The notes under the pieces were generated by a model that saw nothing but the letters and a program-made list of their open reading frames with translations, ran no database searches and was not told where the DNA came from. Below are positions 45,923-54,895 of a DNA stretch of 64,000 nucleotides, one piece after another. Made by a program: the position numbers and the translations under genes. This DNA is from Nocardioides ganghwensis (GTDB lineage Bacteria; Actinomycetota; Actinomycetes; Propionibacteriales; Nocardioidaceae): contig NZ_JACXYX010000009.1 of assembly GCF_014779655.1 (NCBI RefSeq), positions 62,001 to 126,000 of the forward strand, written 5' to 3'. Every line of letters starts with the position of its first letter. Position 1 is the stretch's first letter.

Positions 45923-47116
45923 TCACCAGGTGCGCGCCCACACGCAGTGCTCGGAGCGCCGCAGGTCGTCGATGGCCTCGGCGGACAGGGGCTCCGACGC
46001 GTCGGTGATCACGTAGCCGAGGTGGTCCCGGGTCGACAGGTGCTGACCGATCACGTTGTCGCCGGCGTCCGCGAACACCGCGTTGAGCCTGGCCAGCACG
46101 CCGGGAACGTTGTGGTGGAGGAAGCCCAGCCGGTGCCCTTCGTCCAGGGAGGGCGGGAGGACCTGCGGGAGGTTGACCGACAGCGCCGTGCTCCCGTGGA
46201 GCGTGAAACCGGCGAGCTTCTCCGCCACGAACCATCCGATCTCCTCCTGCGCCTCCTGGGTCGACCCGCCGACGTGAGGGGTCAGGATGACGTTGTCGAG
46301 CCCGCGCAGCACCGACTCGAACGCGTCGCCCTGCGCCTTCGGCTCGACCGGGAACACGTCGACCGCCGCACCTGCGACGTGGCCGGACACCACATGGCTG
46401 CGCAACGAGTCGTAGTCCACCACCATGCCGCGCGAGGCATTGATGAACAGGGACCGTGGCTTCATGGCCGCGAACTCCTCGGCACCGAAGAGGCCTGCGT
46501 TCCCGGGCCGGCCGTCGACATGGAGGCTGACCACGTCGGCGCTCTCGAGCAGCTCCGCGAGCGACGCCATCCGGCGCGCGTTGCCGTGGGCCGGACGATC
46601 CGCCTTGTCGTAGAAGATCACCCGCATCCCGAGCGCCTCGGCGACGTTCGACAGCTGGGTGCCGATGTTGCCGTAGCCCACGATCCCCAGCGTCCGGCCC
46701 CGTACCTCGTGGCTGCCCCGTGCTGACTTGTCCCACACGCCGTCGTGCATCCGTTGCGTCTTCTCGGGCAGCCGTCGGGCCAGCGCGATGATCTCGCCGA
46801 TCACCAGCTCGACCACGCTCCGCGTGTTGGAGTACGGCGCATTGAACACACCGACGCCCTGCTCCGCGGCCGCGAGCAGGTCGACCTGGTTGGTGCCGAT
46901 GCAGAAGCAGCCGATCGCCTCGAGGGCCGGAGCCGCCTCCAGGACCCGTCTGGTCACCGTCGTGTTGGATCGGATCCCGAGCAGCTGGACGCCGTCGAGC
47001 GACTCGATCAGCTCAGCCTCGGGCAAGGCTCCTGAGCGCACCTCCACCTCGTAGCCTCGGGACCTCAGGACCTCCTCGGCCGTCGGGTGGATGTTCTCCA
47101 GGACCAAAGCCTTCAT
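45923..47116 (-). CDS. serA: D-3-phosphoglycerate dehydrogenase
   Basis: 397-aa NAD-dependent 2-hydroxyacid dehydrogenase with C-terminal ACT domain (about 325-397). GIRSNTTVTRRVLEAAP, GTNQVDLLAAAEQGVGVFNAPYSNTRSVVE, LGIVGYGNIGTQLSNVAEALGMRVIFYD, Arg in FINASRGMVVD and catalytic His in VILTPHVGGSTQEAQEEIG match SerA of the E. coli type, which makes serine precursor 3-phosphohydroxypyruvate and is inhibited by serine. ATG at 47116. Single gene, same direction as its neighbours. Confidence 0.93.
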   Translation of the reverse strand: MKALVLENIHPTAEEVLRSRGYEVEVRSGALPEAELIESLDGVQLLGIRSNTTVTRRVLEAAPALEAIGCFCIGTNQVDLLAAAEQGVGVFNAPYSNTRSVVELVIGEIIALARRLPEKTQRMHDGVWDKSARGSHEVRGRTLGIVGYGNIGTQLSNVAEALGMRVIFYDKADRPAHGNARRMASLAELLESADVVSLHVDGRPGNAGLFGAEEFAAMKPRSLFINASRGMVVDYDSLRSHVVSGHVAGAAVDVFPVEPKAQGDAFESVLRGLDNVILTPHVGGSTQEAQEEIGWFVAEKLAGFTLHGSTALSVNLPQVLPPSLDEGHRLGFLHHNVPGVLARLNAVFADAGDNVIGQHLSTRDHLGYVITDASEPLSAEAIDDLRRSEHCVWARTW

Positions 47117-47186
47117 GCCGACACGGTAGGGCAGGGGCCGAGACGCCGGTCGCCGGCTGTCGGTGGGCCGGTGACCCGCAGCAGTC

Positions 47187-48104
47187 TCAGTCCCCACCGA
47201 GCGACCGCAGCACGTGCGGGAGCTCGGCCGTGATCTCGTCGGCGAGGTAGCCGATACGGCCCCACCGAGCCGCCAGCACGTCGCCGGCCGCCGCGTGGAC
47301 GTGGGTGGCCCAGACCGTCGCCTGCACGGGGCTCGCCCCGCGGCCGACCAGCCCCACCAGCGCCCCGGAGAGCACGTCCCCGCTGCCGGAGGTGCCCAGG
47401 CCGGTGTCGCCCGTCGAGACGTGCCACAGGCCGCCGTCCGCCGCGACCCAGGAACCACAGGTGACCACGGCGTCGAACCGTGTGGAGACCCGGGCCGTGG
47501 CCCGGGCGAGGTCCTCCTCGTCGACCTCGTCCACGTCGAGGAGGCGAGCGAGCTCGCGGGTGTTGGGGGCCAGGACCAGGCGTCCACCCAACGCCTGGGC
47601 CGACTCGCGGTCGAGGTCGGGCAGGGCGGTGGCGGCCGCGGCGTCCAGCACGACGGGGAGGTCGTCGGGTAGCACGCCGGCGATCTCCGCCAGCAGGCGC
47701 ACGGTTCCGTCGCCGCCCAGGAGTCCCGGACCGACGAGGACCGCGTCCGCCCGCCCGACCTCGTCCTCGAGCAGCGTGGCGACCCGTTCGCCGGTGACGG
47801 AACCCCGCTCGTCCTGGGGAAGGGGGAGGGTGCCGCAGACGGGCAGGGCCACGGCCAGCTGCGTCGCCACCCCCTCTGCCGTCGCCACGGTCAGCCGGCC
47901 CGCACCCATCCGCAGCGCTGCCGTGCCGGCGAGGATGGCCGCGCCCGGCGTCGTGCAGGAGCCCCCGACCACCAGCACCTGGCCACGTGCGTACTTGGTT
48001 CCTGCCGGCTCGGGCAGCGGCCAGGAGCGCAGCAGGTCCGCGGTCACCACCCGCGGTGAGTCGGGGCTTCCCCCGGTCGTGGCCTCGTCACGGGCGTCAG
48101 GCAT
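47187..48104 (-). CDS. nnrD: ADP/ATP-dependent NAD(P)H-hydrate dehydratase
   Basis: 305-aa ribokinase-like enzyme that repairs hydrated NAD(P)H. Domain motifs: YARGQVLVVGGSCTTPGAAILAGTAALRMGAG, VLVGPGLLGGDG, LVLAPNTRELARLL and GLGTSGSGDVLSGALVGLV (phosphate/ADP site, catalytic Asp). No NnrE epimerase domain is fused. ATG at 48104 has GGAGG 6 nt upstream; the gene overlaps the histidine-phosphatase gene by 8 nt and is cotranscribed with it. Confidence 0.92.
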   Translation of the reverse strand: MPDARDEATTGGSPDSPRVVTADLLRSWPLPEPAGTKYARGQVLVVGGSCTTPGAAILAGTAALRMGAGRLTVATAEGVATQLAVALPVCGTLPLPQDERGSVTGERVATLLEDEVGRADAVLVGPGLLGGDGTVRLLAEIAGVLPDDLPVVLDAAAATALPDLDRESAQALGGRLVLAPNTRELARLLDVDEVDEEDLARATARVSTRFDAVVTCGSWVAADGGLWHVSTGDTGLGTSGSGDVLSGALVGLVGRGASPVQATVWATHVHAAAGDVLAARWGRIGYLADEITAELPHVLRSLGGD

Positions 48105-48858
48105 CGTCGTCCTCCACCTCGGCGTCGGCACCCGGCTCGTCCGTCACCTGCACGTCGTCCTCCCTGAGGTGCTCGTCGACGTTGTAGTCCGTCACGTCCC
48201 AGCCGGTGGCGGAGTCCGGGTTGCTCCGGAGACGACAGATGGCAGCGTTGCCGAGCGCGTTGTCGCGTGCGCGGGCGAGCACCTGCTCCTCGTCGAGCCC
48301 CTCGGCCACGTAGCAGAAGAGCAGCAGCACGACGTCGTGCCCGGTGACCAGGACCCGCTGGTGCTCGGTGGTGGCCAGGTCGGTCAGCACGGCGCGGACG
48401 CGCAGGGCCACGTCTGCCCAGGACTCTCCGCCGAGCGGGCGGTAGTAGAACTTCCCGAGCCAGTCGCGTCGCTCGGCCTCCTCGGGGTACGCCGCCCGGA
48501 TACCGGCTGCCGTCAGCATGTCGGTGACGCCCATGTCGCGATCGCGCAGTCGCTCGTCGACGCGCTGGTCGAGGTCCAGGCCGGCGACCTCGAGGGCGAC
48601 CTCGGCGGTCTCGCGGGCGCGCCGGTAGGGACTGCTCCACACCACTTCGGGCCGCTGGTCCGCGGGCAGCGCGGACAGCCAGCGACCGATCGCAGCCGCC
48701 TGCTCGCGGCCGGTCTCCGACAGGGTGACGTCGGGGTCACGTGCGGGTACGTCGATGCGCTCGAGGCCGTCGCGTTGAGCGGCCTCGGCGGCGACGTTGC
48801 CCTCCGACTGGCCGTGGCGGACGAGGATCAGCTGGGTGGACTGGTCGTGCTGTGGCAT
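48097..48858 (-). CDS. Histidine phosphatase family protein
   Basis: 253-aa phosphoglycerate-mutase-like phosphatase: LILVRHGQSEGN (phospho-His), VTLSETGREQAAAIGRWL, VVWSSPYRRARETAEVAL, and second catalytic His in VLVTGHDVVLLL. The C-terminal ~30 residues are strongly acidic (EDDVQVTDEPGADAEVEDDDA). Substrate unknown (small phosphate ester). Upstream of and overlapping nnrD; divergent from the MEDS gene at 49050. Confidence 0.9.
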   Translation of the reverse strand: MPQHDQSTQLILVRHGQSEGNVAAEAAQRDGLERIDVPARDPDVTLSETGREQAAAIGRWLSALPADQRPEVVWSSPYRRARETAEVALEVAGLDLDQRVDERLRDRDMGVTDMLTAAGIRAAYPEEAERRDWLGKFYYRPLGGESWADVALRVRAVLTDLATTEHQRVLVTGHDVVLLLFCYVAEGLDEEQVLARARDNALGNAAICRLRSNPDSATGWDVTDYNVDEHLREDDVQVTDEPGADAEVEDDDA

Positions 48859-49049
48859 CGGGCCTCCGGTCGGAGTCTGGTGCGGCCCCCGTCGTCACGT
48901 ACGCGGGTGGGGCGCCGCTCGGTCACCTGCGCCCAGTACCCAGATCTCGGCGAGTCGGTCGCCGGTCCCCGCCTCCCGGGTGGGCCGGACCCGAGAACCT
49001 GCGGTGAAAGTGTGGACTCCGGGGTCCGGTCCCCGCCTACAGTGAGCGG

Positions 49050-49913
49050 ATGATTCTCGGGACGCACCGCGCGCCTTCCGACCTCGGCTCGATGGAGCCA
49101 GGCACGCACCTGTGCGCGCTGGAGCAGGGCAGCGCACGGCTCGACCGGGTCGCCGCGACGTTCGTCGCCCAGGGCCTGGCGGCCGGCGACCAGGTGCTCT
49201 ACATCGCCTCCGAGCAGGAGGTCGGCGAGCTCCTCCGGGTGCTCCCCGGGAACCTGGACGCGCGGCAGGCGGTCGGGACCGGCCAGCTGATGACGAGCTC
49301 GTTCGGCGACGCCTACGGCTCGTCGAGGCCCGAGGACCTCGCGACCGTCGCGGACGGCTTCCGCGCCGCGGCCGGACTGGCGCGCAAGCGAGGCTTCCCG
49401 GGGCTGCGGGTGGCGGCCCGGATGGATCCGCTGGCCGACCTGCTGGGCTCGTTCGACGAGGTCGTGGAGTGGGAGCGGATGGCGGGCGGCCTGCAGCGCG
49501 AGCTCGAGGTCAGCTCGGTCTGCCTCTACGACGCCGGCGCGCTCGTCGAGGGGCAGGGCGCGGCCCTCGCGTCGGAGCACGACGGCCTGGCCCCCGACCT
49601 CGACGTGCCGCCGATCGCCACCTTCCTCGCCGTCGACGAGCCGTGGGGGCTGCGGGTCACCGGGGAGGTCGACGTCTCCAACCGCGACCTCCTCCACCGG
49701 ATGGTCCAGTCTCGGGCCGCCGTGGTGCCGCGCCTGCGCCTGGACCTGGCCGGGTTGACGTTCGCCGACGTCGGCACCGTCGCGCGCCTCCGCTCGATCG
49801 CCGCCGCACTGCCCGACAGCGGATACCTCGTCCTCGCGCAGGTGCCCGCCGTCGTACGCCGCATCCTGGACGCCACCGGACTCGGGCACGACAGATTGAG
49901 GCTGGAGCCATGA
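49050..49913 (+). CDS. MEDS-domain / STAS anti-sigma factor antagonist-like protein
   Basis: 287-aa two-domain protein. N-terminal MEDS (methanogen/methylotroph DcmR sensory) domain (about 15-180): MEPGTHLCALEQGSARLDRVAATFVAQGL, GDQVLYIAS. C-terminal STAS domain (about 200-285): WGLRVTGEVDVSNRDLLHRMV, LRLDLAGLTFADVGTVARLRSIA, where the usual phosphorylatable Ser of antagonists is replaced by DVG. ATG overlaps nothing upstream; its stop overlaps the next gene (ATGA). Probably part of a partner-switching stress circuit with that gene. Confidence 0.82.
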   Translation: MILGTHRAPSDLGSMEPGTHLCALEQGSARLDRVAATFVAQGLAAGDQVLYIASEQEVGELLRVLPGNLDARQAVGTGQLMTSSFGDAYGSSRPEDLATVADGFRAAAGLARKRGFPGLRVAARMDPLADLLGSFDEVVEWERMAGGLQRELEVSSVCLYDAGALVEGQGAALASEHDGLAPDLDVPPIATFLAVDEPWGLRVTGEVDVSNRDLLHRMVQSRAAVVPRLRLDLAGLTFADVGTVARLRSIAAALPDSGYLVLAQVPAVVRRILDATGLGHDRLRLEP

Positions 49914-50830
49914 GCCCGTCCGCCACCCACACGAGCATGTTCTACGGGACCGACCGCGACTACGCCGCGGAGGCCGGCGGGTTCCTCCGGGACGGGCTCG
50001 AACGGGGCCACCGCACCCTCGTCATGGCGCCACCGTCGCGGACCGAGCTGCTCCGGTCCGAGCTGGGCAACGACGCCGACGAGGTGACCTTCGTCGACGA
50101 CTCGATCGCCTACGCGCCGCAGTGGAACGCCTACCGCGTGCTGCTCGACTTCGCCGCCGCAGCCCCCGACGTGCGCTCGTGCGTGATCGCCGAGCAGCGA
50201 TTCGGGCGACGGACCCCGGCCGAGCTGGTCGATTACCGCCGGCTCGAGTCCGCCATCAACCTCGTCTTCGCCGAGCACCCCGTCGACCTGCTGTGCCCCT
50301 ACGACACCGCGCTCCCGAGCGACCTGCTCGACATCGCGGTGCACTCCCACGGCGGGATGCGCCGGGGCGGATCGGTGGCGGCCAACCCCGGCTTCCAGGA
50401 CCCGCTCGCGATGCTCACGGACCTGTCCGCGGTGGCCGTCCCGCCCGTGGGGTCCACGACCCTCGACTGCACCCAGCACTCCGACGTCGCGCTGGTGCGC
50501 CGGTCGGTCCGGGCACGCGGTGCCGAGATCGGTCTGGACGCCGACGTGGTCGCCGACGTGGTGCTGGCCCTCACCGAGGTGCTGACCAACGCGCTGCTGC
50601 ACGGTTCGCCCCCGGCACTGGTGCACCTCTACGACGAGGACGGGATGTGGGTCTGCCACGTTCAGGACGGCGGCGGCCCGCCCGTGGACGTGCTGTCCGG
50701 GGTGGTCCCGCCAGCGCAGCCGGCAGACCACGGCTACGGGCTCTGGCTCGCCCGCCAGCTCGTCTCCGCCGTCGACGTCGGCAGCAACCCGACCGGCACC
50801 CACGTCCGTCTGCACACGCGGAGGCCGTGA
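49910..50830 (+). CDS. MEDS-domain anti-sigma-type ATPase (RsbW-like)
   Basis: 306-aa protein with an N-terminal MEDS domain (about 5-180: FYGTDRDYAAEAGGFLRDGLERGHRTLVMAPP) and a C-terminal HATPase_c_2 domain: DVVLALTEVLTNALLHGSPP (N-box), CHVQDGGGPP (G1) and HGYGLWLARQLVSAVDV (G2). This matches actinobacterial sensor/anti-sigma kinases of the RsbW/SpoIIAB group. It is coupled by 4 nt to the MEDS-STAS gene. No sigma-B-type gene is nearby, so its target sigma is unknown. Confidence 0.85.
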   Translation: MSPSATHTSMFYGTDRDYAAEAGGFLRDGLERGHRTLVMAPPSRTELLRSELGNDADEVTFVDDSIAYAPQWNAYRVLLDFAAAAPDVRSCVIAEQRFGRRTPAELVDYRRLESAINLVFAEHPVDLLCPYDTALPSDLLDIAVHSHGGMRRGGSVAANPGFQDPLAMLTDLSAVAVPPVGSTTLDCTQHSDVALVRRSVRARGAEIGLDADVVADVVLALTEVLTNALLHGSPPALVHLYDEDGMWVCHVQDGGGPPVDVLSGVVPPAQPADHGYGLWLARQLVSAVDVGSNPTGTHVRLHTRRP

Positions 50831-50852
50831 CCCGGGCGTACGTCGGCCGGCG

Positions 50853-52265
50853 TCAGGCCGATGCGTCGAGCGGCAGCCGCACCCGGACCACGGTCCGGCC
50901 GGGCGCGGAGTCCACCTCGAGGGCGCCGCTGTGCCGCTCGACCACGATCCGCCGGGAGATGTCGAGGCCCAGGCCCGTCCCCCGGCCGACCTCCTTGGTC
51001 GTGAAGAACGGCTCGAAGGCGTGGGCGGCGACCTCCTCGCTCATCCCCGGACCGGTGTCGCCGATCTCGACGACCACGTGGTGCGCGTCGGCGTACGTCC
51101 GCACGGTGAGCGTGCCGGCCCCGTCCATGGCGTCGACGGCGTTGTCGACGAGGTTCGTCCAGACCTGGTTGAGCTCGCCCGGGTTCGCGGTCACGGTCGG
51201 CACCGAGTCGTCGTACTCCCGCACGACGGTCACGCCGTCGCGCAGCTTGTGGCCGAGCATGATCAGCGTGCTCTCCAGTCCGTCGACGACGCGAACGGCC
51301 TGGACGGCGGCGCGGTCGACCTGGGAGTAGGACTTCACGGCGGAGACGAGGTCGGAGATGCGCCGGGTGGCGTTCTGCGCCTCCGCGATGAGCGCCGACG
51401 TCGTCACCGAGCTCGCCACCCACTCGAGCCCGGCCTGGAGCGCGGCGCCCGGCAGGGACGAGGCGGCGTGGTCGAGCCACTCGGGCGCGACCCCGGCGCC
51501 GGCGAGGGCCGGCGCGATCACCCATCCACGATCGACGCCGTGCTCCTCGAGCCAGTCGGTGAGCTGCTCCTCGAGGTCGGCGAGGGCGACGCCGGTCGGC
51601 GCCGCGGCGGGGTCGATCGAGCGGCGGAGCTCGTCGAGGGCGACGAACTGGGGCGCCGAGATCCCCACCCCGGCGAGCCGCTGGAGCGAGGCGAAGACGT
51701 CGTCGCTCGACTGCTGGAGCGCGCCGACCGAGCGGACCGCTGCCGAGGCCGGGTTGTTGATCTCGTGCGCGAGGCCGGCGGCGAGGGTGCCGAGCGCGAC
51801 GAGCGCCTCGCGCTGGCGGGCGTTGCTCTCGATGCGCCGGGCCGTGCCGATGAGCCCGCGGAGCAGGTGGACGGCGAAGGGGAACCAGTCCTGTCCGATG
51901 CGACGGAGCTCCGACGCCGGCAGCCGGAACACCCTGCTCTGCTCCATCACCCGCGCCGAGCCCATGTAGATGCCGTGCTCGTCCCAGGCGCGGAAGCCAC
52001 CCGCCCACTGGCCGGCGTCCTCCATGGTCGCCATGATCGCCTCCTCGTGGCCGATCCGGCGGACGAGGTCGATGCGGCCGGACAGCAGCACCCACCAGTC
52101 GTCGGCCGGTCGGCCCTCGTCGAAGAGGCGGGACCCCGGCTCGTACGACTCCTCCCACCCGGCGGCCGCGAGCTCGGCCACCTGGGCGTCGGTGAAGCCG
52201 TCGAGCATCGGGACGGCGCGCAGCTCGCCGGCCAGCGTCTGGTCGGGGGTCGGCTCGGGGGTCAT
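50853..52265 (-). CDS. Histidine kinase with cyclic-nucleotide-binding-like domain
   Basis: 470-aa cytoplasmic kinase. N-terminal cNMP-binding fold (about 15-135: VPMLDGFTDAQVAELAAAGWEE, WVLLSGRIDLVRR), long helical region, HisKA with LGTLAAGLAHEINNPASAAVRS, and HATPase with NLVDNAVDAM, GDTGPGMSEEV and KEVGRGTGLGLDISRRIV. No TM. Start overlaps the stop of the upstream regulator/reductase fusion by 4 nt, so the two are one two-component unit. The cNMP pocket lacks an evident Arg-binding cassette, so it may sense something other than cAMP. Confidence 0.9.
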   Translation of the reverse strand: MTPEPTPDQTLAGELRAVPMLDGFTDAQVAELAAAGWEESYEPGSRLFDEGRPADDWWVLLSGRIDLVRRIGHEEAIMATMEDAGQWAGGFRAWDEHGIYMGSARVMEQSRVFRLPASELRRIGQDWFPFAVHLLRGLIGTARRIESNARQREALVALGTLAAGLAHEINNPASAAVRSVGALQQSSDDVFASLQRLAGVGISAPQFVALDELRRSIDPAAAPTGVALADLEEQLTDWLEEHGVDRGWVIAPALAGAGVAPEWLDHAASSLPGAALQAGLEWVASSVTTSALIAEAQNATRRISDLVSAVKSYSQVDRAAVQAVRVVDGLESTLIMLGHKLRDGVTVVREYDDSVPTVTANPGELNQVWTNLVDNAVDAMDGAGTLTVRTYADAHHVVVEIGDTGPGMSEEVAAHAFEPFFTTKEVGRGTGLGLDISRRIVVERHSGALEVDSAPGRTVVRVRLPLDASA

Positions 52266-53920
52266 GTCGTCGCCAGGTAGCGGTGGACGAGGTGGACCGA
52301 CATCGCGCCCTCGCCGACGGCGGACGCGACGCGCTTCATCGAGTCGCGGCGCACGTCGCCCGCGGCGAAGACCCCGGGCACGCTGGTCTCCAGGGCGAAC
52401 GGTCCTCGCTCCAGCGGCCACCCGCCGTCGGCCGGGAGGTCCGGCCCGGTGAGCACGAAGCCGCGGTCGTCGCGGGAGACGACGTCGCCCAGCCAGTCGG
52501 TGCGTGGTGCCGCGCCGATGAAGACGAAGACCCAGCCGGTCTCGACCTCCTCGACCGCGCCCGCGCCCCGGTCGCACAGGGAGATCGCCTCGAGGTGCCC
52601 GTCGCCGCGGGCACCGACGACCTCGGTCCGCAGCCGCACCTCGACGTTGGGCGCGGTCATGATCCGCCCGACGAGGTACTGCGACATCGACGACTCCAGC
52701 GAGTCGCCGCGCACCACCAGCACGACCCGGCGGGCGTAGCGGGCGAAGTTGAGCGCGGCCTGCCCGGCCGAGTTGGCCGCGCCGACGACGTACACGTCCT
52801 CACCGGCCGTCTGCGGCGCCTCGCCCGCGCTGGCGCCGTAGTAGAGGCCGCGACCGACCACCTCGTCGAGGTCGGGTGCGCCGAGCCGGCGGTACGACAC
52901 CCCGCTGGCGACCAGGACCGCGCGGGCCTCGATGTCGGTGGAGCCGTCGAGCAGCACCGCTCGCACCGGGCCGCGGGTCTCGAAGCCGACGACGTCGCGC
53001 GCCAGCACCATCTCCGCGCCGAACCGCGCCGCCTGCGCCACCGCCCGGTGGGTGAGGTCGGCCCCCGACAGGCCCTTGGGGAAGCCCAGGTAGTTCTCGA
53101 TCGACGCGCTCTGGCCGGCCTGGCCGCCGGGCGCGTCCCGCTCGACGACCACCGTCGACAGCCCCTCGCTCGCGGCGTACACCGCTGCCGCGAGACCCGC
53201 CGGACCGGCGCCGACGATGCACAGGTCGTAGAGCGGGCGCTCCGCCCGGGTGCGCAGGCCCAGCGCGTCGGCGAGCTCGACCGTGGTGGGGGAGCGGAGC
53301 GCCGTCCCGTCGGGCAGGGCGACCACCGGCACGTCGTCGACACCGGCACCCGCGAGCTCGAGCAGCCGGGCCGCCTCCCCGTCCGGCTCGCCGCCGTCGA
53401 CCTCGAGCCAGCGGTAGGGCACGTGGTTGTGGGTGAGGAAGGTCTTGACCTCGACCGTCCGCTCGGACCACCGGTGTCCCACGACCCGCACCTCGGAGTC
53501 GCGGTCGGGGTGGTCGTTGGCCCAGTCGCGCAGGAGGTCGTCGAGCACGGGGTAGAGCCGGTCCTCGGGCGGGTCCCACGGCTTCATCAGGTAGTAGTCC
53601 AGCGCGATGTCGTTGATCGCGCGGATCGCGACATCGGTGTCGGCGTACGCCGTCAGGAGCAGCAGCTTGGAGTCGGGCGACTGCTGGCGCACGGCCTGCA
53701 GCACCTCGATGCCGGACATCCCGGGCATCCGCTGGTCGGAGACGACCGCGGCGACGGGCCGGTCCTTGAGCAGCTGGTCGGCCAGGACCTCGAGCGCCTC
53801 CGGTCCGGACGTGGCGCGCAGGACGCGGTAGTCCTCGCCGTAGCGCTGGCGCAGGTCCCTCACCACGGCAGCCACCACGGCCGCGTCGTCGTCGACCGCG
53901 AGGATGGCGGGCTTCGCCAT
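52262..53920 (-). CDS. Response regulator fused to thioredoxin-reductase-like flavoprotein
   Basis: 552-aa three-part protein. Residues 1-140: receiver with phospho-Asp62 in VVSDQRMPGMSG and Lys in YYLMKPWDPPED. About 145-220: glutaredoxin-like fold (VGHRWSERTVEVKTFLTHNHVPY, VDDVPVVALPDG) without the CxxC. About 230-552: FAD/NADPH domains of TrxR (DLCIVGAGPAGLAAAVYA, SIENYLGFPKG, VYVVGAANSAGQAALNFA, VPGVFAAGDVRRDSMKRVASAVGEG). Only two Cys occur in the whole protein and neither forms CxxC. ATG at 53920 after GGGGGAGG. Coupled to the kinase. Confidence 0.9.
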   Translation of the reverse strand: MAKPAILAVDDDAAVVAAVVRDLRQRYGEDYRVLRATSGPEALEVLADQLLKDRPVAAVVSDQRMPGMSGIEVLQAVRQQSPDSKLLLLTAYADTDVAIRAINDIALDYYLMKPWDPPEDRLYPVLDDLLRDWANDHPDRDSEVRVVGHRWSERTVEVKTFLTHNHVPYRWLEVDGGEPDGEAARLLELAGAGVDDVPVVALPDGTALRSPTTVELADALGLRTRAERPLYDLCIVGAGPAGLAAAVYAASEGLSTVVVERDAPGGQAGQSASIENYLGFPKGLSGADLTHRAVAQAARFGAEMVLARDVVGFETRGPVRAVLLDGSTDIEARAVLVASGVSYRRLGAPDLDEVVGRGLYYGASAGEAPQTAGEDVYVVGAANSAGQAALNFARYARRVVLVVRGDSLESSMSQYLVGRIMTAPNVEVRLRTEVVGARGDGHLEAISLCDRGAGAVEEVETGWVFVFIGAAPRTDWLGDVVSRDDRGFVLTGPDLPADGGWPLERGPFALETSVPGVFAAGDVRRDSMKRVASAVGEGAMSVHLVHRYLATT

Positions 53921-54166
53921 CGGCACCTCCCCCACTCGACACCGGCAGAGCGTCGCCGTCCTCGGACGCTACTGCCGTCCGGGCGGCGCCGACAGGGTGG
54001 TCGAGACCAGCTTGACCGCACGTCGGACCACGACCGTGCGGCTGGGAGCCGGGCTGGTCCGTGGCCGACGCGCGGCGGACCGGACATCCGCCTGCGAGGC
54101 CTAGGGTGGAGGGAATTCTCGTGGACGGTGCGTCCGGTCGCCGGTCGTCACCGAAGGAGGTCAACG

Positions 54167-54835
54167 ATGCAGCTGTACGCGGTGATCGTCCCGCCTCCGG
54201 GCGTGGTGCAAGGCGCTCTCGAGGCAGCAGGTGACCTGCTCCCGCCGGCGCCGGCCGTCCCCGAACAGCCGAGTCGCCGCCTCCTGGACCGGCTCCTCGC
54301 CCGTCGGCCGGTCGAGCCTCCCGCCACGCCCGTCGTCGCCGTGGTGCCCGCCGCACCGGAGTCCGTCTTCGTGCGCCTGGCGAAGTTCGGCAACGTCACC
54401 GCGACCGATGCCGAGGGTCTGGCCAGGGCGCTCGACGCGGTGGCCGGCACGTGGCGGGCGCCCGTGCTGCGCGTGAGCGGGGTGCGCGTGGCGGAGGCCC
54501 ACCCGTTCGAGGTCACGGCCCAGCTCGACGGCGACGTCGACGCCCTGCGGGAGATCTACCGCAACATCAACGAGGTCGCTCGGCTGCAACGGTTCTTCCT
54601 CGACCGACGCAGCTTCCGCAGCGAGCTCCCGCTGGGCTCGCTCGATCTCGAGGACGGGGCCGCGGCGCCTGACGGCATCGCCGGCAGGGAGGCGCCCCAC
54701 GAGGGTGCGCGCTGGTCGCCGTCCCACGTGACGCTCCTGCGTACGTCCTTCACCGCCGGGAGGACCTTCGCGGAGGTCGCGCGGGTCGAGCTGGCGCACG
54801 GCGCCGAGGAGGCGGGCGCCCTCACCGGAGCGTGA
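54167..54835 (+). CDS. 2'-5' RNA ligase-like (2H phosphoesterase fold) protein, degenerate
   Basis: 222-aa protein whose order of elements resembles the 2H superfamily: N-terminal MQLYAVIVPPPGVV, FVRLAKFGNVT where HxTLxFLG is expected, VLRVSGVRVAEAHPFEVTAQLDGD, and RSELPLGSL where the second HxT is expected. Both catalytic His positions appear lost, so it is probably a binding protein. Excellent ribosome site AAGGAGG 6 nt before the ATG. A Pro-rich insertion sits at about 30-58. Family call is moderate. Confidence 0.5.
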   Translation: MQLYAVIVPPPGVVQGALEAAGDLLPPAPAVPEQPSRRLLDRLLARRPVEPPATPVVAVVPAAPESVFVRLAKFGNVTATDAEGLARALDAVAGTWRAPVLRVSGVRVAEAHPFEVTAQLDGDVDALREIYRNINEVARLQRFFLDRRSFRSELPLGSLDLEDGAAAPDGIAGREAPHEGARWSPSHVTLLRTSFTAGRTFAEVARVELAHGAEEAGALTGA

Positions 54836-54860
54836 GGGGCTCGACGGGCGCGGTGCGAAC

Positions 54861-54895
54861 CCTTCGCGCCGGCGGACCTCCGGCCCGCCGAAAGG
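54861..54895 (+). terminator. Imperfect hairpin after the 2H-like gene
   Basis: CCTTCG...CGAAAGG arms with an inner GC-rich stem and small bulges, 26 nt after the stop codon. Directly followed by AGGGTGGTCGAGACCAG (54893-54909), which also occurs at 53994-54010. Confidence 0.4.
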
